A stretch of 64,000 nucleotides of DNA from Eledone cirrhosa (Eukaryota; Mollusca; Cephalopoda; Octopoda; Eledonidae): NCBI GenBank assembly GCA_964016885.1, contig OZ024743.1:75323740-75387739 (forward strand), in the 5' to 3' direction. Below are positions 11,345 through 26,300 of the stretch, piece by piece; positions within the stretch are counted from its first letter, which is position 1, and each line of letters starts with the position of its first letter. The notes below the pieces were generated by a model. That model was not told the DNA's origin, ran no database searches, and saw nothing but the letters and a program-made list of their open reading frames with translations. The translations under genes were made by a program, and so were the position numbers.

Positions 11345-14300
11345 GTAAAAGGTAAACAGAGATAGCAACACAATCAGTACAGTATATGGAAGGGATATAT
11401 TAGGTTAACACTTGATATAGCAGGAAGAGGGTCTTAACGTTTCGGATGCTAGTCCTTCATCAGATGAAAGAATGAGAGATAAGATAGATTGAGGGGACGG
11501 GCAGGTTGGAATTGGAAAAAATGTCTTTAGATAAAAATAACAGGTCCATTCATGTTGACATCTCTTATAGGTGGCATGTCAGTCGTATTATGTTGTTGCA
11601 TGTAAGTTTGATTTTTGTATTCTAAGGATATTTTTTGCTGATTATATTGACATTTTATTTTGATAATTTCAGATATGATATTAGCTGTGGGCTATTCTGA
11701 TGGAATGATAAAAGTGATTCGTTTCAACTTGACTTGTGGCATTGTGTCTGACAGCGAAGACGTCTGGGCTGATCCTGATTTAATATCTGTAAATGCTCTC
11801 AGCTGGCAATGTCTCGACATCCATCAGGTTAGAATATGATCATACAATGATTCTATTTATTTCATTAATAAACTACATTATGGCTGGGAGGATTAAGAGC
11901 TGGAAACAGACATAAAAGTGGTGGTGGTGGTCGTCGTCGTCATGGAATTCACACTTTACAACTATAGCTATTGTGTTGTACTTTGAATAAGACAAATAAC
12001 TCTATTTCACAGTGGAGTGAAAGACATCTTCTTCTTCACCCACTAATTCTTGAGAGGGTCATGGGGGCAGAGTCCCCAAACATTCTCTCCAGAAGGTCCT
12101 GTCAGAAGCAACTTTCTCCAACTGATCCAGTTGCATCCCCAAGCAAGACCAGCCCAGCTCATGGATGTTATCTAACCATCTTACTCGGAGTCTACCTCTG
12201 GGTCTCCTGCCAGTTGGTTTTGCCAGTAAAATCTGTTCAGCAATTCTCCAAAAGCATTGTTGTTGAAGACCTTCCTTTGCAGAAAGTTATTGAGATGTAT
12301 AAAAAAATGGGGGTTAGTTCATTAGAAAGAGATCTGGGGAGTAAACTTGGAGAGATAAAATTCCATAAGCCACTTCAATCCAATTCTGCAATCGGACATT
12401 GTCATAGAGAACAACTGGTCCTGTTCAGTTAACAGATGCTGGTAAATGTTGCAGTTGTTGGTACATTTGTTAACAGATGCTGGTAAATGTTGCAGTTGTT
12501 GGTACATTTTGTTGACTTCCTGGCAGTATTCCTCTAATATGATGACTTCACCAAGATTCAAGAAATAGTAGTTAGCCATTTCATTTGTTGATCATAAAAC
12601 AATGATTATAGCCACATAATCTTCTTTTGATGCAACTTCACATCAAAATAGTGTATATATATATATCATCATCACTGTTTAACGTCCATTTTTCCAAGCA
12701 AGCATGGGTTAGACAAATCAGATCAGATGACTATATTGCTCATACAGAACTGTTTTGGGCTAGGTTTCTATGGCTGGATATCATTCCTAACACCAACCAC
12801 ATTTACAGTGGACTGGGTGCTTTTTGTCATGACACCTACATGACCACTTTACAATGTGGATTGGGTGCTTTTTATCATAGCACCTACATGACCACTTTAC
12901 AATGTGGATTGGGTGCTTTTTGTCATGACACCTACACGACCACCTTACAGTGTGGATTGGGTGCTTTTTGTCATGACACCTACATGACCACTTTACAGTG
13001 TGGACTGGGTGCTTTTTGTCATGACACCTACATAATCACTTAACAGTGTGGATTGGGTGCTTTTTGTCATGACACCTACATGACCACTTTACAATGTAGA
13101 TTGGGTGCTTTTTGTCATGACACCTACATGACCACTTTACAGTGTGGACTGGGTGCTTTTTATCATAGCACCTACATGACCACCTTACAGTGTGGACTGG
13201 GTGCTTTTTGTCATGACACCTACATGACTACTTTACAGTTTAGATTGGGTGCTTTTTGTCATGACACCTACATGACCACCTTACAGTGTGGACTGGGTGC
13301 TTTTTGTCATGACACCTACATGACCACTTTACAGTGTGGACTGGGGTGGGATGTAATGATGTAGGTGGAGTCTTAGTGTGGGAGGAGAGAATGATAGGGT
13401 TTAAGAGGTGCATACTAGATGTATGGTTCAACCCATGGGTATATGAAGGCAGGTCTTCTGTATTAATACATAACGCCAAAGATCTCAGTACTGTGTCATA
13501 ACTTTTGTGAGGTGCAATCGTGCAAGATCAGCTTTTATCATCTTACCTCAGGTCTTCCTAGTCCATAGCTTCCATCAACTTTGATCACCCTGCACCATTT
13601 TATACAATATTTATCTAATTGCTTTTTGTATGTTTCTAACTATATATATATAGTCCTACCATACTAGGGTGGAAGTTGGACATTAAACTGTGATATAGGA
13701 GGAGTTGTAGTTTGCTTGAAGCTTTGCGTATGGTATAGAAAATTTAAAGTCTGAAGGCCACAAAATGTAAAAAGGACAAACAAGAAAATAAGACGAAACA
13801 AGATGTTATGTGTACCTTATTTATTTATCAATCCTGAAATTTCGAGATAAAATCTCTTCTTCAGAGGGAAATAGAAGGGACTAGTCTGGTTTTGGCAAAA
13901 CATGTTATACCCTGCTATTTCTCTCAGAAGAGATTTTATCTTGAAATTGCAGTCGTGGCTTTCAAACTTTTTTTTAAAATTATATATATATATATATTGT
14001 TTTCTCTTTTCAGGATCAATGGCTTTTGTTTGCCTCCAAAGATCTTTTTATAATGGCTTTTGTCTTAGACAGAGCTAAATTAACCTGTATCCAAATGGTA
14101 CACATCAGAGGACAGTACAATCTTTCTTGTACAGGTAAAATATATTTGATTTATAAACATCAAACTGTTTGATAAAAAAATCACTGAAAAATCATCATTA
14201 TTGCTTCTTCATGTATGTGAACTGGAATTTCAACCAAATACATTGGCTTTTTATAACATTTTATATGGCAAGTGTTAGGGTCTTTATGAATATTTTATAT

Positions 14301-17300
14301 GGCTTTAGATTTGAATGGAAGATTAATTAAGCTGAGGTATGGCCATGTGGTTAAGATTGTTTAACAATCACATGGGTCTGAATTTCATGTGGCATGTTGG
14401 TCAGGTGTCTTCTACTCTAGCCTCAGGTTGACCAATGTTTTATGAAATTTGTAGATGAAAATTGTACACTATGTATGTGTTTGTACATAGTAGCAATATA
14501 TATATGTGTGTGTAAAAAATAAACAGAAATAACAAAGCACATGACACAGTAGATTGAAGAAATATATTAGTTTAAAGCTTGAAATAACAGTAAAAGAGTC
14601 TTAATGTTTTGGATACTAGTCATTCATCAGAAGATAGAGTTAGAAATATAAGATAAAATAGGAAGATAAAGAGTGAGAAGAGAAAGGAGCGGAAAAAAAT
14701 GAGAGAAAAAGATAAATATATATTCTGTATTATGGGAAAGTGGTGAGTCTTTTTGCTCTGGAGTTTCACTTGATATTTTCATCTTAGGATTTCAATGATA
14801 CTTTCTCTGATGTAGAAGAGTTTATTTCCAGTTTAGCTTGTAACATCCTGTACTGCATGTAACTGCTTTTGCAAGACATTCTTGATAAAGTACAAAACAT
14901 TATCATTGCACATTAAAAATTGAAGTATTTCCTCAAACACTACAAATTTTCACAAAGATCTGTCCTTTAATAAAGATACTATCATCATCATCATCACCGT
15001 TTTACGTCCGTTCTTCCACGCTAGCATGGGTTAGACGGGTTGTCCTGTTGTGGGCAGTGTCTGGTCGGCTGACCATGCCTTGCTCATACAGGTTGAATTA
15101 ACAAGTCTATTTTTAGACATTTTCTGATAAATTACGACACATCTCATCAGACCAGGTGATGTGTTGTTTCCTTGAGCAAGACACTTTATTTCACATTGCT
15201 CCAGTTTACTCAGCTGTAGAAATGAGATGATAGGACTGGGCGTTCCTATCATACCACTGTAAAGTGGTCGTGTAGGTGCCACGGCACCCAGCCCACACTG
15301 TAAAGTGGACGTATAGGTGCCATGGAAAAAAGCACCCAGCGCTCACTGTAAATGAGGGTGTTAGGAAGGACATCCAGCTGTAGAAATCAAGCCAAAATCA
15401 GTTCCCGTCCCACCCTTGCAAGCAAGGAAAAGTGGACGTAAAATGATGATGATGAAGAGTTAAATAGCATCGTTAACAATGTTTTAATTACTACTTCTAC
15501 TAATTATCTTTCAGGCATGTCCTCGCGTGGTGGTACATTGGCTCTCTCGGCTTCTGATGAAAAGGTTCAACTTATAAAAGCTGCAATGAAGGATGATGGT
15601 AAATGATGACATTTCTAATTAACAGCAGTTGTTATTCTATATTTCTCAGTTATGGAATATTTTGATAGCAGCAGAGAATATTATCATCATTAGCCCAGTT
15701 AGTCCCTAATAATAATATAATAATTGTTTCTATGTTTTGGCACAAGGCCAGCAATTACCTCAGTGTATTACTGGCACTTCATTTTATCAACCCCTGTAAG
15801 GCAAAGTTAACCTCGGTGGGATTTGAACTCAGACCAAAAAGGGCCATAACTCATTGTTGCAAAGCATGGCGTCTGACCCTCAACCGATACTGCCATTCCA
15901 CTGCCTTAATAATAATATAATGATATGACCCAGTTATGTTACTAAAACTAACTCTCTGAATTAACTGGGGCCACATTCTTATAATAATAATAATAATAAT
16001 GAAAATATTGTGTACAGTGCTCAGGTGCACTACAACGCATCAAAAGTGTAATGTACAAACGTCAGGAAAATGAATAGTGCATGAGTCATGATATGTGCAT
16101 GTGTATGGAAGGGGGACATCAGGTGTAGTTTTGGCGAATTTCGGGAAGCATGAGGGTTTTAAAGGATGCAGTGTCTCGGCAGCTAACAACTGACGCAGGC
16201 AGTTTGTTCCATGCTTCAGCAACTCTAAGCGTGAAAAAATGTTTCCGAAAGTCATGGGAGCTGTGCTGTTTTCTGACTTTGTAGGCATGTCCACGTGTGT
16301 TAGACACATGGAGATCAAAAAGGTGCTCAGGGTTGTTGTTGGCGAGATGGTTAATAACTTTATGGGTGTTTACCAAGTCCATTGCCAGACGTCGGAGCTT
16401 CAATGAATCCATGCCCAGGGAAGCAAGGCGTTCAGAGTATGGTAGGTGTCTGATGGAGGGTATGCGCTTGGTTGCACGTCTCTGAACAGTTTCCAGGAGG
16501 TCAATGTTCTAAGCAAGATAGGGGTTCCAGACTGATGATCCGAATTCCAAGTGTGGTCGTATCATAGCTGTATACAACTTTAAATAGATGGCTGGAGAGC
16601 GGCTAACAAAGGTCTTGCTGAGTGATGCCAAGACACCCTTGGCCTTCTTGACAATCTTAGAGACATGCTTTGTCCAACGCAAATCGCTGCTGACAGTAAT
16701 GCCCAAGTCACGTTCACAAGAGGACTTCTTGATATCAGTGTTTTGGAGGGAGTATGTGGATGCTGGATTTTTCCTCCCAAAATGCATGGTGGTACACTTG
16801 TCCACAGCCAGCTTCAGTTGTCAGTCTGTGATCCATTGCTGCATTGTGTCCAGGTCTGATTGTAGGAAAGAGTTATAGATTTCAGGATCTGTCCTTTTGA
16901 TTTCAAGGTACAGCTTGATGTCGTCTGCATATTGCAGTACTGTGGCATTCTTTAAGTTGGCATCTATGTCATTAATGTATGCAACAAACAAAAGGGGACC
17001 AAGAACAGATCCCTGTGGTACACCAGATGACATCTCATATGGTGAAGAATGCTGTCCTAGAACCATGACTACCTCTTTTCGAGAATGAAGGATTTCAACC
17101 ATATAAAAAGATCATCCTTCACACCTATTGCAGAGAGTTTCGCCATAAGTCTTTTGTGTGGCACAGAATTAAAAGCCTTAGCGAAGTCAAGGCAAACAAC
17201 ATCCACCCATGAGCCGCTGTCAGTGATCCGGGTAATGTCTTCAAGGAACTCAATAAGCCGATCACAGCAGCTGGAGTTAGGGATAAATCCAAATTGCGAG

Positions 17301-20300
17301 GGCCGGATGAGGCTGTGAGAGCTCCAGAAGTTCCAAAGTGTTTCTCTGACACAGGATTCCATCAGTTTGGCAATACAGCTAGTAAGACTGACTGGACAAT
17401 AGTTGATAGGTGACGTGCGGTCGCCCTTTTTAAACAGGGGAATGACACTGGCAGTTTTCCACTGCTCCGGAGTAGCACCATTGTTGAGACAGTATTGAAA
17501 GAAAAAAGCTGATGCAAAAGGAAGTACCCGCCACATTTGAGAAGCAGGTATGTAACACCATCAAGACCAGGGGAGGCATAGTTGCGCTTATTCTTAAGGT
17601 GACATCGCAGCATTGCAGGTGTAAATTCCAGGTTTAAATAGTTGTTATGGAATTTGCAGGTGTAAATAGTTGTTATGGAATTTGATGTTAGAGATGGTGG
17701 AGATGGTACATTCTGGTTTTCAACAGTAAAAATGCTTGCATAGCACTCAGCAATGAGTTCTCCGCATTCTTTGGGATCGTCAGTGATCTGGCTTGTGTGG
17801 GGATTGCGAAGAGGACCAACTGGAGAGTGAGGTCTCTGCTTTGAATGTACATATTTCCTAACAACATCATTGATGGTCAGCTTCTTGCTGCCCTGATGTT
17901 TCTATACGAATGTCCGAGTATTTGTGTTTGGATAAATGGTGCTAAATCAAAACCATTCAATGTAGGATTTGGACTCTGCCATGGGTGCATACTGTCACCT
18001 CTCCTGTTTGTTATTTTCATGAATTGGATTGACATGCGCAGCCGAGTTGGAAGTGGTATCATGACTGGTGTGGGTAAAAGCACTCAACTGAAATTTGCAG
18101 ACAACATGGTTTTACTTAACTTAACTGAGTTGGTGATCTCCGACTTGTACTTGATAGGTTTGATGCCGATTGCTGCATGGCTGGAATGAAAATCAGTGCT
18201 GTGAAAACTGAGACACTAGTCCTCTCAAGGAAGCCTGCACAGTGCACGCTACATGTAAATTAAGTTCCACTGAAGCAGGTGGAGAAGTTCAAGTCGGGCA
18301 GGAGGCTGAATTAAGCGCAAGAATTGCAGGATCTGGTGCAGTAATGCACCAGCTTCAGTAATCAGAAGAAGGGAGATAGTGTTAAAAGCCAAACTCGGTA
18401 TCTTCAATTTGGTATTCATGCCAACCCTTACCTATGGTCATGAATCTCGGATAATGACTGAAAGAATACAATCGCGAATACAAGCGGCCAAAATAGGGTT
18501 CCTCTAAAGGGTCTTTGGAGTAACGTTACTCGATAGAGTGTGTAACTCGGAGATCAGAGCATTACTCCAGGTAGAGCCGCTACTTCTCCGAATTGAGAGA
18601 TCACATCTCCGATACTATGGGCATATATTTAGAATGTCTCAGGAAAGAATCGCTGGACAGATTTTACGGGCAAAACCAGCCAGCAGGAGACTCATGGGTG
18701 GACCCCGAGCAAGATGGTTGAGTAACATCCATGAGCTTGGCTGGTCTCATTTGGGGATCCAGCCAGATCAGTTGGAGAGGGTTGCTTTTGGCAGGACCCA
18801 CTGGAAGGAGTGTTTGAGGACTCTGCCCCCATAACCCTTTCAGGAATAAGCGGCTGAAGAAGTCTCTAAGAATGAAATCACTATAATTTAAATAAATCAT
18901 CTCAAGACATTAATGTTAGTTAAGATTAACTTGACAAATACTTTTCAATTTCTTACTGTTTATTTCTTTATTTTCAGAGTTGAAGCTTGACAGTAATTTA
19001 TTTCCTATAACTATCGACTGTCCAGTTTTTGCTTTACAATACATTGGTGTGGCTCTCTCACCAAATGCTTCATTGTTAGCTGTTGTCGCATGCCCTGCTT
19101 GCCCTTTTGATCAGAAGCAATTGAAGGAACCTTTGATGGTGAGCTATGATATCATCTTTATCACCTTTTTTTTTTATTGTTTAGTCTGGGAGGGAAGAGT
19201 GGTACCTATAAGATTCTCAAGACCTCTGAGATTGGTAGGAGAAGGAAGGAAAGTCTGGGAGGGCAGAGTGGTATCTAAGAACCTCTCAAGGTCTCTGAGA
19301 TTGGTAGGGAGAAGGGAGGAAAGTATTCTAAAGCTGGAGACCTGAACAGAATTCTTGCAACACATTGGATTTCCCTATAGAGACTAATGAACCGAAAGGT
19401 GGTGTTAAACAAAGGGTTTTATTCTCACAATGAAGGGCACATTGTACGATGTTTGTAGATAAAGTGCTACATGATAGCAACATGTGGTCTGTTAATGTGT
19501 AATGTTCATAAACAGCAGAAAACAAAGAGAAAAGTTAGATATACAAGGGATCAGGGGCTATGTGCAAGAGAGAAGACTGTGCTGGTAGGGACATATGGTT
19601 CTTATGGAAGATGACAGCTGTCATCATCATCATCATCATAATTTAACGTCCATCTTCCACGCTAGCATGGGTTAGACGGGAGTTGTCCCACTTGAGGCAA
19701 GGTTGGTCGGGTGACTGTGTCTCGCTCATATAGGACTATCTGGCAGGTTTTCTATGGCTGGATGCCCTTCCTAACACCAACCACATTTACAATATGGACT
19801 GGGAACTTTTTACCGTGTTACCTACATGGCCACATTACAGCGTGGACTGTGTGTTTTTTTTTTGTCATGACACATACACTGTCATCATCATCATCATCAC
19901 CGTTTTACGTCCATTCTTCCACGCTAGCATGGGTTAGACGGATAAATGGGATAGACTGTATAAATGCCAAATAATTGAAGCTCTTAACTAGACTGTATCC
20001 TAACATGCTGAATGCTTTTAGCATCTCAACAACTATACTTTATAATTCAGCTACCTTTCCTACCTTCATATCCTTAATCACTTTATCATACTGCTGTCAT
20101 CTTTTATAGCTGGTCCCTCAGTCAACATGGGGCAGCTCCTCCTTGTCCATTTATTCTCTTCATTCAGTCTCTTGTAATAGGACTTCCATGCCTCTTTTTG
20201 GTATGAATCAGAGCAAGTGTTCCACTGATTTTGAACTTCTTTTTCCCCAATGTCCCAGTTTTCTCTAGCATACTGCCTTTCAATTCAGAATACTTCCTGA

Positions 20301-23300
20301 AATCATCAGCCATGATAAGGAGGTTACCATTGTTTGTCACCAATGAAGTCTGCAGTAGGTCCTCATAAAAGTGGTCATTCTGTTCATTCACAATTCCAGC
20401 TTGTACAAAGACTATAGTAGCTATTGAAGTGTCCAAGACTAGTATAAATTTAATTATCCTATTATACACCCTTCGACAGCTATAAACATGGACATGCACA
20501 TCTACATGTCCATACATACAGATATCTCCACCCATATATGTACAATATGTTTATATAAAAATAACATATATGTATGTAGATCTGTATAAATATACCACAT
20601 ACACTGATAGAGCCAGGAGGGTGTATACAAATTTTCTGCTCTTATGGGGTCAACTGGAGAAAGAGGGTGAGTGAAAATATGGGGTTAAAAGTTAGTTTGG
20701 AGGGATCGCTGTGTTAAAGTAGTGTTTTCATTGAAGATTAACAAAACTTATACCATAAAATTATTATGGATGGTTGTTAGATAACTATAAATACTTTAAA
20801 ATAAACAACTTTGTATCATAGAACCAGGGTCAGTTTAGTATAAAAAGGGTTAATATTCTGTGTAAGATTCATCAACTTTATTTCTCTAATACTAAGGGCG
20901 GTGAATTGGCAGTATCGGTAGAGGGTTGGACGCCATACTTTCTAGCATAGTTACGTCCCTTTACAGTCTGAGTTCAAATCCCGCCAAGGTTAACTTTGCC
21001 TTTCATCCTTACGGGGTCGATAAAATAAAGTACCAGTAATGTACTGGGTAATTGCTGGCCTTGTGCCTAAAGTAGAAACATTTATTTCTCTAATACTGTT
21101 GTAGTCTTTTGATTCTCCATTCTAAATATTTTACTTCATTTTATTATGCTGATGTCTTTGAAAATGACATTAATATCAAAACCATTAACCCTTTAGCATT
21201 CACATTACTCTATATATACTATTGTATTTTTCACAGTAAAGGCTTTACCTCACATAATTATTTTGCATGATATTGAATCTATGAGACTTTGATGTCATTT
21301 ATTTTGAGAACAATACCTTAACATAAGTATGACGGACTGGTTATGGCCAATTTGAACACAGAGAGATGAGAGAATTCTAGCCAGATATGGCCAGTTTAAA
21401 TGCTAAAGGGTTGACTTCAAAACCACATATTTTACTTTGTGTATACTCTCGGGTCTCAAATAATCGTCCCCTGCTTATAATTATAAATTTTTCAGATTTC
21501 TTTCCAAAGCCCTGCTCTTATCAACACTCCCCTCCCTCCCCCTGCTTATTAAATTTTGCTAATCTATCTCTGCCAAAATTTTATTTTAAGTGGTAATGTT
21601 CCTGAGACAATTTTTTTATACATTAAAAAACATTAAACATGACAAAAAAAGTACATTACTAGAAATCCCTTACATTGTAAAATAAATAGAATGGGTTTGG
21701 GGTCTCAATATGTAAACTAAACAACTAATCCTCTTTTTTCCTTTGTAGCTGTGTATCAGCCGGTTGAGCTTGTGGCCAGAATACCCAGATATTCTGCAGC
21801 TCTCCGAACATAGTAAGTAATTTTTGATTTGTACAATTGATGACTGCGTGAGTGTGATAGTCTTCTTATTATCATTGTATGATATATGCACAATAGTTAG
21901 AGTGATAGTGAAGTAATATATTGCTTGTCTACTTACTAAATAGATACCTTCATACAAACCTCTTCCTCGTCTCTCCACTTTTATGTTCTTTCTTTAATTA
22001 AATATATAACAATAGGGTAATCATCATCATTATTACTGTTTAATGTCCAGTTTTCCATGCTAACTTACATGAGTTGTCCAGATGTGAACCAAGCCAAGAT
22101 CAGATGATCATGTCTTGCTTACACTGGACTGGTTTTGGCTTGGTTTCTATGGCTGGATGCCCTTCCTAACGCCAACCACATTTACAATGTGGACTAGATA
22201 CCTTTACAGAGTGGACTGGGTGCTTTTTGTCATGACACCTACATGACCACTTTACTGAGTGGACTGGGAGCTGTTTGTCATGACACCTACATGACCACTT
22301 TACAGTGTGTACTGGGTGCCTTTTATCATGACACCTACATGACCACTTTACAGTATGGACTGGGTGCTTTTTGTCATGACAGGCTACACAACCACTTTAC
22401 TGTGTGGACTGGGTGCATTTTGTTGTGACAGGCTACACAACCATTTTACAGTGTGGACAAAGTGCATTTTGTTGTGATACCTACATAGCCAATTTAACTT
22501 CATTATGAAAAGTTGTTTCTCTATACAGTATTATTACCTTTTGTTATTTACTGATTATTCTTGTTTGTTTCAGGGGGAATTCGAGATATCCATGATGTAT
22601 TGCTACTTTATCTATGGGGTTTGATGAATGACAAACCCCTAATAGCTCCATCTGTGTTGCACCTTCTCACAGATATGGACTCTTGGCCTGGTCTCTCTCT
22701 CACTCAACTACGAATGATCAGGTAAGCATCTATATATATATAATAATTGTTTTTACTTTTGGCACAAGGCCAGCAAATACCTAGTACATTACTGGTACTT
22801 TATTTTATTGACCCCGTAAGGATGAAAAGCAAAGCTAACCTCAACGGGATTTGAACTCAGACCGTAACGGGACGTAACTATGCTAGAAAGCATGGCGTCC
22901 AATCCTCCATCAATACTGCCAATTCACTGCCCTTCTATATATATAATAATGGAAATTATTGTGTACAATGCTCAGGTGCACTACAACTCATCAAAGGTGT
23001 ATGTATAATACATAGAATAAGGTAGAAATGTCAGGACAGTGAACTGTGTAAGAGTCATGATATACACAGATACATGCATGCATGTGTATGGAGGTGGAAT
23101 ATCAGGTGTGGTGTTGGTGAATTTCAGAAAGTATGGAAGTTTTGAAGGATGCACTGTCCTGACAGCTAACTGATGCAGGTAGTTTGTTCTATGCTTCAGC
23201 AACGCTGTGCGTGAAAAAGTGCTTCCGAAAGTCATGGGAGCTGTGCTGTTTTCTGATTTTGTGTTATTCAAAATGTTTTACATCTTTGAAATTTATTAAA

Positions 23301-26300
23301 ACACTAAATCATTTTGATTTAAAAGTATTTTTTGTTTGTTTTTGTTTAATTCAGTTTTCAACTACTTTATTTTTAGATGCCTCTTATCATTGGATAAGAA
23401 TACACGCAAACTCATAATCATGGGAGAACATAGTTTTGATCTCGTAAGTATCTCTTTAATGAAATAAATTATTTTGTATTTAGGTTCTTACCCCGAGATT
23501 TACCTTCACAATCCCCATGCACCTTCCCGACCTAAGTCTCCAGTCCACACTGTAAAGTAGTTGTGTAGGTGTCACAACAAAAGGCACCCAGTCCACACTG
23601 TAAAGTGGTCATGTAGATGTCACTACAAAAAGAACCCAGCCCACACTGTAAATGTAGTTGGCATTAGTAAGATCACCCAGCCACAGTCACCCTGACTTCC
23701 AGGGCAAGTTCCCTCTCCCTCAATCCCAGGTGTCCTCCTTCAATTAATAATAATGACTTTTGTTATTTGTAGCATGGTCAGTCTTCTCAACCATCACTTT
23801 CATCATCCAGTTCAACATTTGCATCTAACAATAAAGAATCACTGAAGTATCTTCATACATTGCTCATGTTCAAGTTTATTCAGTCTTACATTGTCAATAC
23901 CTTGATTCCACGTATCACAGAACTGGATAATTTAGGTAAGTATTCCTAGCACCTCGTCTATAATCTTTCCTAACACCTCACCTATAATCTTTCCTAACAC
24001 CTCACCTATAATCTTTCCTTACACCTCATCTATAATCTTTCCTAACACCTCACCTATAATCTTTCCTAACACCTCACCTATAATCTTTCCTAACACCTCG
24101 TCTATAATCTTTCCTAACACCTCGTCTATAATCTTTCCTAACACCTCGTCTATAATCTTTCCTAACACCTCGTCTATAATCTTTCCTAACACCTCGTCTA
24201 TAATCTTTCCTAACACCTCACCTATAATCTTTCCTAACACCTCGTCTATAATCTTTCCTAACACCTCGTCTATAATCTTTCCTAACACCTCACCTATAAT
24301 CTTTCCTAACACCTCACCTATAATCTTTCCTAACACCTCGTCTATAATCTTTCCTAACACCTCACCTATAATCTTTCCTAACACCTCACCTATAATCTTT
24401 CCTAACACCTTGTCTATAATCTTTCCTAACTCCTCACCTATAATATTTCCTAACACCTCACCTATAATCTTTCCTAACACCTCACCTATAATCTTTCCTA
24501 ACACCTCACCTATAATCTTTCCTAACACCTCACCTATAATCTTTCCTAACACCTCACCTATAATCTTTCCTAACACCTCACCTATAATCTTTCCTAACAC
24601 CTCGTCTATAATCTTTCCTAACACCTCACCTATAATCTTTCCTAACACCTCACCTATAATCTTTCCTAACACCTCGTCTATAATCTTTCCTAACACCTCA
24701 CCTATAATCTTTCCTAACACCTCACCTATAATCTTTCCTAACACCTCGTCTATAATCTTTCCTAACACCTCACCTATAATCTTTCCTAACACCTAACCTA
24801 TAATCTTTCCTAACACCTCGTCTATAATCTTTCCTAACACCTCACCTATAATCTTTCCTAACACCTCACCTATAATCTTTCCTAACACCTCACCTATAAT
24901 CTTTCCTAACACCTCACCTATAATCTTTCCTAACACCTCACCTATAATCTTTCCTAACACCTTGTCTATAATCTTTCCTAACACCTTGTCTATAATCTTT
25001 CCTAACTCCTCACCTATAATCTTTCCTAACACCTCACCTATAATCTTTCCTAACACCTCACCTATAATCTTTCCTAACACCTCACCTATAATCTTTCCTA
25101 ACACCTCGTCTATAATCTTTCCTAACAACTCACCTATAATCTTTCCTAACACCTCACCTATAATCTTTCCTAATACCCTGTCTATAATCTTTCCTAACTC
25201 CTCACCTATAATCTTTCCTAACACCTCACCTATAATCTTTCCTAACACCTCACCTATAATCTTTCCTAACACCTCACCTATAATCTTTCCTAACACCTCG
25301 TCTATAATCTTTCCTAACACCTCACCTATAATCTTTCCTAACACCTTGTCTATAATCTTTCCTAACACCTTGTCTATAATCTTTCCTAACACCTTGTCTA
25401 TAATCTTTCCTAACTCCTCACCTATAATCTTTCCTAACACCTCACCTATAATCTTTCCTAACACCTCACCTATAATCTTTCCTAACACCTCACCTATAAT
25501 CTTTCCTAACTCCTCACCTATAATCTTTCCTAACACCTCACCTATAATCTTTCCTAACACCTTGTCTATAATCTTTCCTAACACCTTGTCTATAATCTTT
25601 CCTAACTCCTCACCTATAATCTTTCCTAACACCTCACCTATAATCTTTCCTAACACCTCACCTATAATCTTTCCTAACACCTCACCTATAATCTTTCCTA
25701 ACTCCTCACCTATAATCTTTCCTAACACCTCACCTATAATCTTTCCTAACACCTCACCTATAATCTTTCCTAACACCTCACCTATAATCTTACCTAACAC
25801 CTCACCTATAATCTTTCCTAACACCTCGTCTATAATCTTTCCTAACACCTCACCTATAATCTTTCCTAACACCTCACCTATAATCTTTCCTAATACCTTG
25901 TCTATAATCTTTCCTAACTCCTCACCAATAATCTTTCCTAACACCTCACCTATAATCTTTCCTAACACCTCACCTATAATCTTTCCTAACACCTCACCTA
26001 TAATCTTTCCTAACACCTCGTCTATAATCTTTCCTAACACCTCGTCTATAATCTTTCCTAACACCTCGTCTATAATCTTTCCTAACACCTCGTCTATAAT
26101 CTTTCCTAACACCTTGTCTATAATCTTTCCTAACACCTTGTCTATAATCTTTCCTAACTCCTCACCTATAATCTTTCCTAACACCTCGTCTATAATCTTT
26201 CCTAACACCTCACCTATAATCTTTCCTAACACCTCACCTATAATCTTTCCTAACACCTCACCTATAATCTTTCCTAACACCTCACCTATAATCTTTCCTA

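Noticed and set aside
12627..13364. Repeat proteins with GAFCHDTYMTTLQCGL units
   Set aside because: They are translations of the 48-bp VNTR in a retroelement tail, not genes.
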